Source of the DNA: Dyella_B sp035486915
GTDB lineage: Bacteria > Pseudomonadota > Gammaproteobacteria > Xanthomonadales > Rhodanobacteraceae
Length of the DNA: 64,000 bases
Assembly: GCF_035486915.1 (NCBI RefSeq)
Contig: NZ_DATHMR010000204.1
Coordinates: 10,405-74,404 of the forward strand
Reading direction: 5' to 3'
The notes under the pieces were generated by a model that worked only from the letters and a program-made list of their open reading frames with translations, did not search any database and was not told where the DNA came from. The translations under genes and the position numbers were made by a program. Numbering within the stretch: the stretch's first letter is position 1; the number at the start of each line of letters is the position of its first letter. Shown in pieces: positions 62,053 to 64,000 of this stretch.

Positions 62053-62322
62053 TCAGCGATGCAATTTGGCGATGGGTTTGACGGAAGGTCCCGCGACAGA
62101 TCTCGCGATACGCGCCAAAAGTCGGGTGAAAGCGGCAGCTGGCGTGACGTGCAGGACACGCGTGCGCCTGGGTTCGAACGCCGGCACCAGATGAATCACC
62201 TTGCTGCCTTTGACCGGCGGTTTCTGTTCGGCGTCGGGCACCTTGTATTGCCCGTCCATCAGCAGACCGCGCAGGTAGAGCGGGCGATAGGCCATCAGAA
62301 TGCGATGAGTCAGATTTTTCAT
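62053..62322 (-). CDS. Hypothetical 89-residue protein
   Basis: Begins MKNLTHRILMAYRPLYLRGL after a strong GAGGAG. Basic overall, no clear signal peptide or membrane span; 'VIHLVPAFEPRRTRVLHVTPAAAF' may form strands. Sits 10 bases after the DJ-1-like stop and 38 bases before the GFA gene, so it is probably co-transcribed. I recognise no family. Longer upstream reading is antisense-like and unsupported. Confidence 0.6.
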   Translation of the reverse strand: MKNLTHRILMAYRPLYLRGLLMDGQYKVPDAEQKPPVKGSKVIHLVPAFEPRRTRVLHVTPAAAFTRLLARIARSVAGPSVKPIAKLHR

Positions 62323-62332
62323 GACGAACTCC

Positions 62333-62953
62333 TCACGCGGCGCGGATGATTTCAGTGGGTTCACCCGCAAACCACGGCGGTGGAATGGCGTGTTTGAAAA
62401 GTCGATACCAGTGATGCCGATCGCTGGCGCTGTACAAATCCAGCGTGTGGATGATTTCGCGTGCGAATTCCACACTCCCCAGATGACTGGCGGTGATGAC
62501 GCCGCCGTCGCTGACCGCCAGCACATTTGCGTCGTATTGCTCATGACCCTTGTAAGCGGGCACGTCGCGGCCGAGATGTCCTGCCCAGTTGGCGGTGTGC
62601 CTGCAACGATCGATCAAACCCGCGCGGGCGAGGGCCAGCACGCCATCATCGATCGCCGCCACCGGCGCACCCGCGTCATGGACGCGACGTACTGCACGGG
62701 TGATTTGCTCGGCGTACGCGGACAGCCACACGTGGCCGCCCGGCAACATCAGCAACGCCACTGCATCCAAATCCAGCTCGTCCAGGCTGCAATCGGGCAC
62801 CACACGCATGCCGCTCATCGACGTCACGCTCTCGCGGCTGAAACCGACCGTATCGACCTCCCAATCGCCTGGCCGGCGGATTTCGCTCAGTGCGAGGGCC
62901 ACCTGCCAGTCGGCAAATCCTTCGAAAACCAGCACATAAACCGTGTCGCGCAT
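62333..62953 (-). CDS. DJ-1/PfpI-family protein lacking the nucleophile Cys
   Basis: 206 residues. Begins MRDTVYVLVFEGFADWQVAL; 'ALLMLPGGHVWLSAYAEQI' provides the usual Glu/Gly region and 'PVAAIDDGVLALARAGLIDRCRHTANW' the nucleophile elbow. In PfpI/DJ-1 proteins this reads AxCxG; here Asp102 occupies the Cys place. GGAGGG precedes the ATG at 62953. Likely no longer a Cys-dependent hydrolase/deglycase; might bind a ligand or act as a regulator. Heads the leftward cluster. Confidence 0.8.
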   Translation of the reverse strand: MRDTVYVLVFEGFADWQVALALSEIRRPGDWEVDTVGFSRESVTSMSGMRVVPDCSLDELDLDAVALLMLPGGHVWLSAYAEQITRAVRRVHDAGAPVAAIDDGVLALARAGLIDRCRHTANWAGHLGRDVPAYKGHEQYDANVLAVSDGGVITASHLGSVEFAREIIHTLDLYSASDRHHWYRLFKHAIPPPWFAGEPTEIIRAA

Positions 62954-63104
62954 GATCGTCCCTCCGTTTTCGATGACATGAAGCTTGCGCCCCACCTACT
63001 GCCAGCGTGTTGTCAGCAGCAGCATCGAGGCCGGTTCAGCCTTATCGCTGGCGCCCCGGGGGCGGACCCGGGAAAATGGCGGTCTCTTTACTTACAGGTC
63101 CGCC

Positions 63105-64000
63105 ATGAAGCCCATTTCGCTGATCCAGTTCCTGATCGAGGAACGTCGTGCCGGCCGCGTGAATGCCGAACTCTCGCTGCTGATCGAAGTGGTTGCCCGC
63201 GCGTGCAAGCGCATTGCCGTGGCAACAAACAAAGGTGCGTTAGGTGGCGTACTGGGCGAAGCTGGCACCGGCAACATTCAGGGCGAAGCGCAGAAGAAGC
63301 TGGATGTGATCTCCAACGAAATCCTGCTCGAGGCCAATGCATGGGGCGGTCAGCTTGCGGCGTGTGCGTCAGAAGAGATGGAAGATCCGCAGCCGATTCC
63401 GGATATGTATCCGAAGGGCCATCACCTGTTGCTGTTCGATCCGCTGGATGGCAGCTCCAACATCGACGTGAACATTTCCGTGGGCACGATCTTCTCAGTC
63501 CTGCGTTGTCCCGATGGGATCACTGAACCGAAGGCGGAGCACTTCCTGCAGAAAGGCACCACGCAGCTCGCGGCTGGTTATGTCGTATACGGTCCTGCCA
63601 CGGTGCTGGTGCTTACCTTCGGTCACGGCACGCACGAGTTCACGCTCGATCGCGAAGTGGGCAGCTTCACGCTCAGCCGCCGCGCTATTCAAATCCCGGA
63701 AGAAACCGGCGAATTCGCGATCAACATGTCCAACCAGCGCCATTGGGAGCCTCCGATGCAACGCTACATCGGCGAACTGCTGGCCGGCACCGACGGCCCG
63801 CGCGCAAGAGATTTCAACATGCGCTGGGTCGCGTCGATGGTGGCGGACGTGCATCGCATCATCACGCGCGGTGGCGTGTTCTTCTATCCGCTGGATGCGA
63901 AGATCAAGAGCAAAGGCGGCAAACTGCGCCTGATGTATGAAGCCAATCCGATGGCTTTCATCGTCGAACAGGCAGGCGGCGCTGCAACGACCGGCCGTGA
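63105..64000 (+). CDS. fbp: Fructose-1,6-bisphosphatase class I (runs off the right edge)
   Basis: Gluconeogenic hydrolysis of fructose 1,6-bisphosphate. The 298 codons present include 'GEAQKKLDVISNEILLE' with metal Glu, 'CASEEMEDPQPI', the signature 'LFDPLDGSSNIDVNISVGTIFS', 'AAGYVVYGPATVLVLT', 'NMSNQRHWEPP' and 'KIKSKGGKLRLMYEANPMAFIVEQAGG' close to the edge. The last ~35 residues are missing. Needed with transaldolase when growing on xylose. Divergent from the DJ-1-like gene. Confidence 0.95.
   Translation, partial: MKPISLIQFLIEERRAGRVNAELSLLIEVVARACKRIAVATNKGALGGVLGEAGTGNIQGEAQKKLDVISNEILLEANAWGGQLAACASEEMEDPQPIPDMYPKGHHLLLFDPLDGSSNIDVNISVGTIFSVLRCPDGITEPKAEHFLQKGTTQLAAGYVVYGPATVLVLTFGHGTHEFTLDREVGSFTLSRRAIQIPEETGEFAINMSNQRHWEPPMQRYIGELLAGTDGPRARDFNMRWVASMVADVHRIITRGGVFFYPLDAKIKSKGGKLRLMYEANPMAFIVEQAGGAATTGR

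Overview
The window looks like chromosomal DNA of a GC-rich gammaproteobacterium of the Xanthomonadales, most likely Rhodanobacteraceae (Dyella/Luteibacter/Rhodanobacter-like). This is inferred from codon use, the large TonB-dependent receptor, a xyl-box-type LacI regulon, an Lrp-family regulator divergent from phhA, and REP-like hairpins. No 16S or other direct marker is present. Both edges cut genes: glnA runs off the left side and fbp off the right. I saw no rRNA, tRNA, CRISPR array, transposase or prophage.

Layout. 1-1196: 5' half of glnA with a sigma-54 promoter and upstream NtrC-like sites. 1197-5733: an amidohydrolase-MFS-SDR operon read leftward, with a divergent LysR regulator. 5804-9586: a second LysR gene divergent from an aldo/keto reductase, secreted SRPBCC protein and NmrA-like protein. 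9810-33224: a hemicellulose/pentose locus. 33371-35089: a DUF4239 membrane protein and UppP. 35106-42261: LysR plus a tripartite RND efflux operon. 42330-44888: an envelope/stress cluster (AI-2E-type permease, small protein, YqjE-like, DUF883, DUF1328). 45032-52280: PEBP, Ycf46-like AAA ATPase, a degenerate metallo-beta-lactamase-fold protein, GT1 glycosyltransferase, YheT-type hydrolase and PlsC-type acyltransferase. 52310-54526: Lrp regulator, phhA, SGNH hydrolase. 54680-55931: a RES/Xre toxin-antitoxin module. 55967-60008: a tightly overlapping ParB-like/SulP/DUF885 operon. 60126-62953: a DJ-1-like/GFA/GST/WYL-regulator cluster. 63105-end: fbp.

The centrepiece is 9810-33224. It encodes a GH10 xylanase, GH43 and GH3 enzymes, a SASA-type acetylesterase, a GH74 xyloglucanase-like enzyme, a TonB-dependent receptor, a GPH-type symporter and a sugar-porter MFS transporter. 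It also encodes aldose epimerase, xylose isomerase, xylulokinase and transaldolase, so uptake, depolymerisation and entry into the pentose phosphate pathway all sit together. Four strong and one weak copy of a 14-bp palindrome (TGGTAGCGCTAMCA type) lie upstream of its transcription units, including the gene for a LacI-family regulator. A second regulator of the enteric XylR type (LacI-like sensor plus AraC domain) sits at the far end beside transaldolase.
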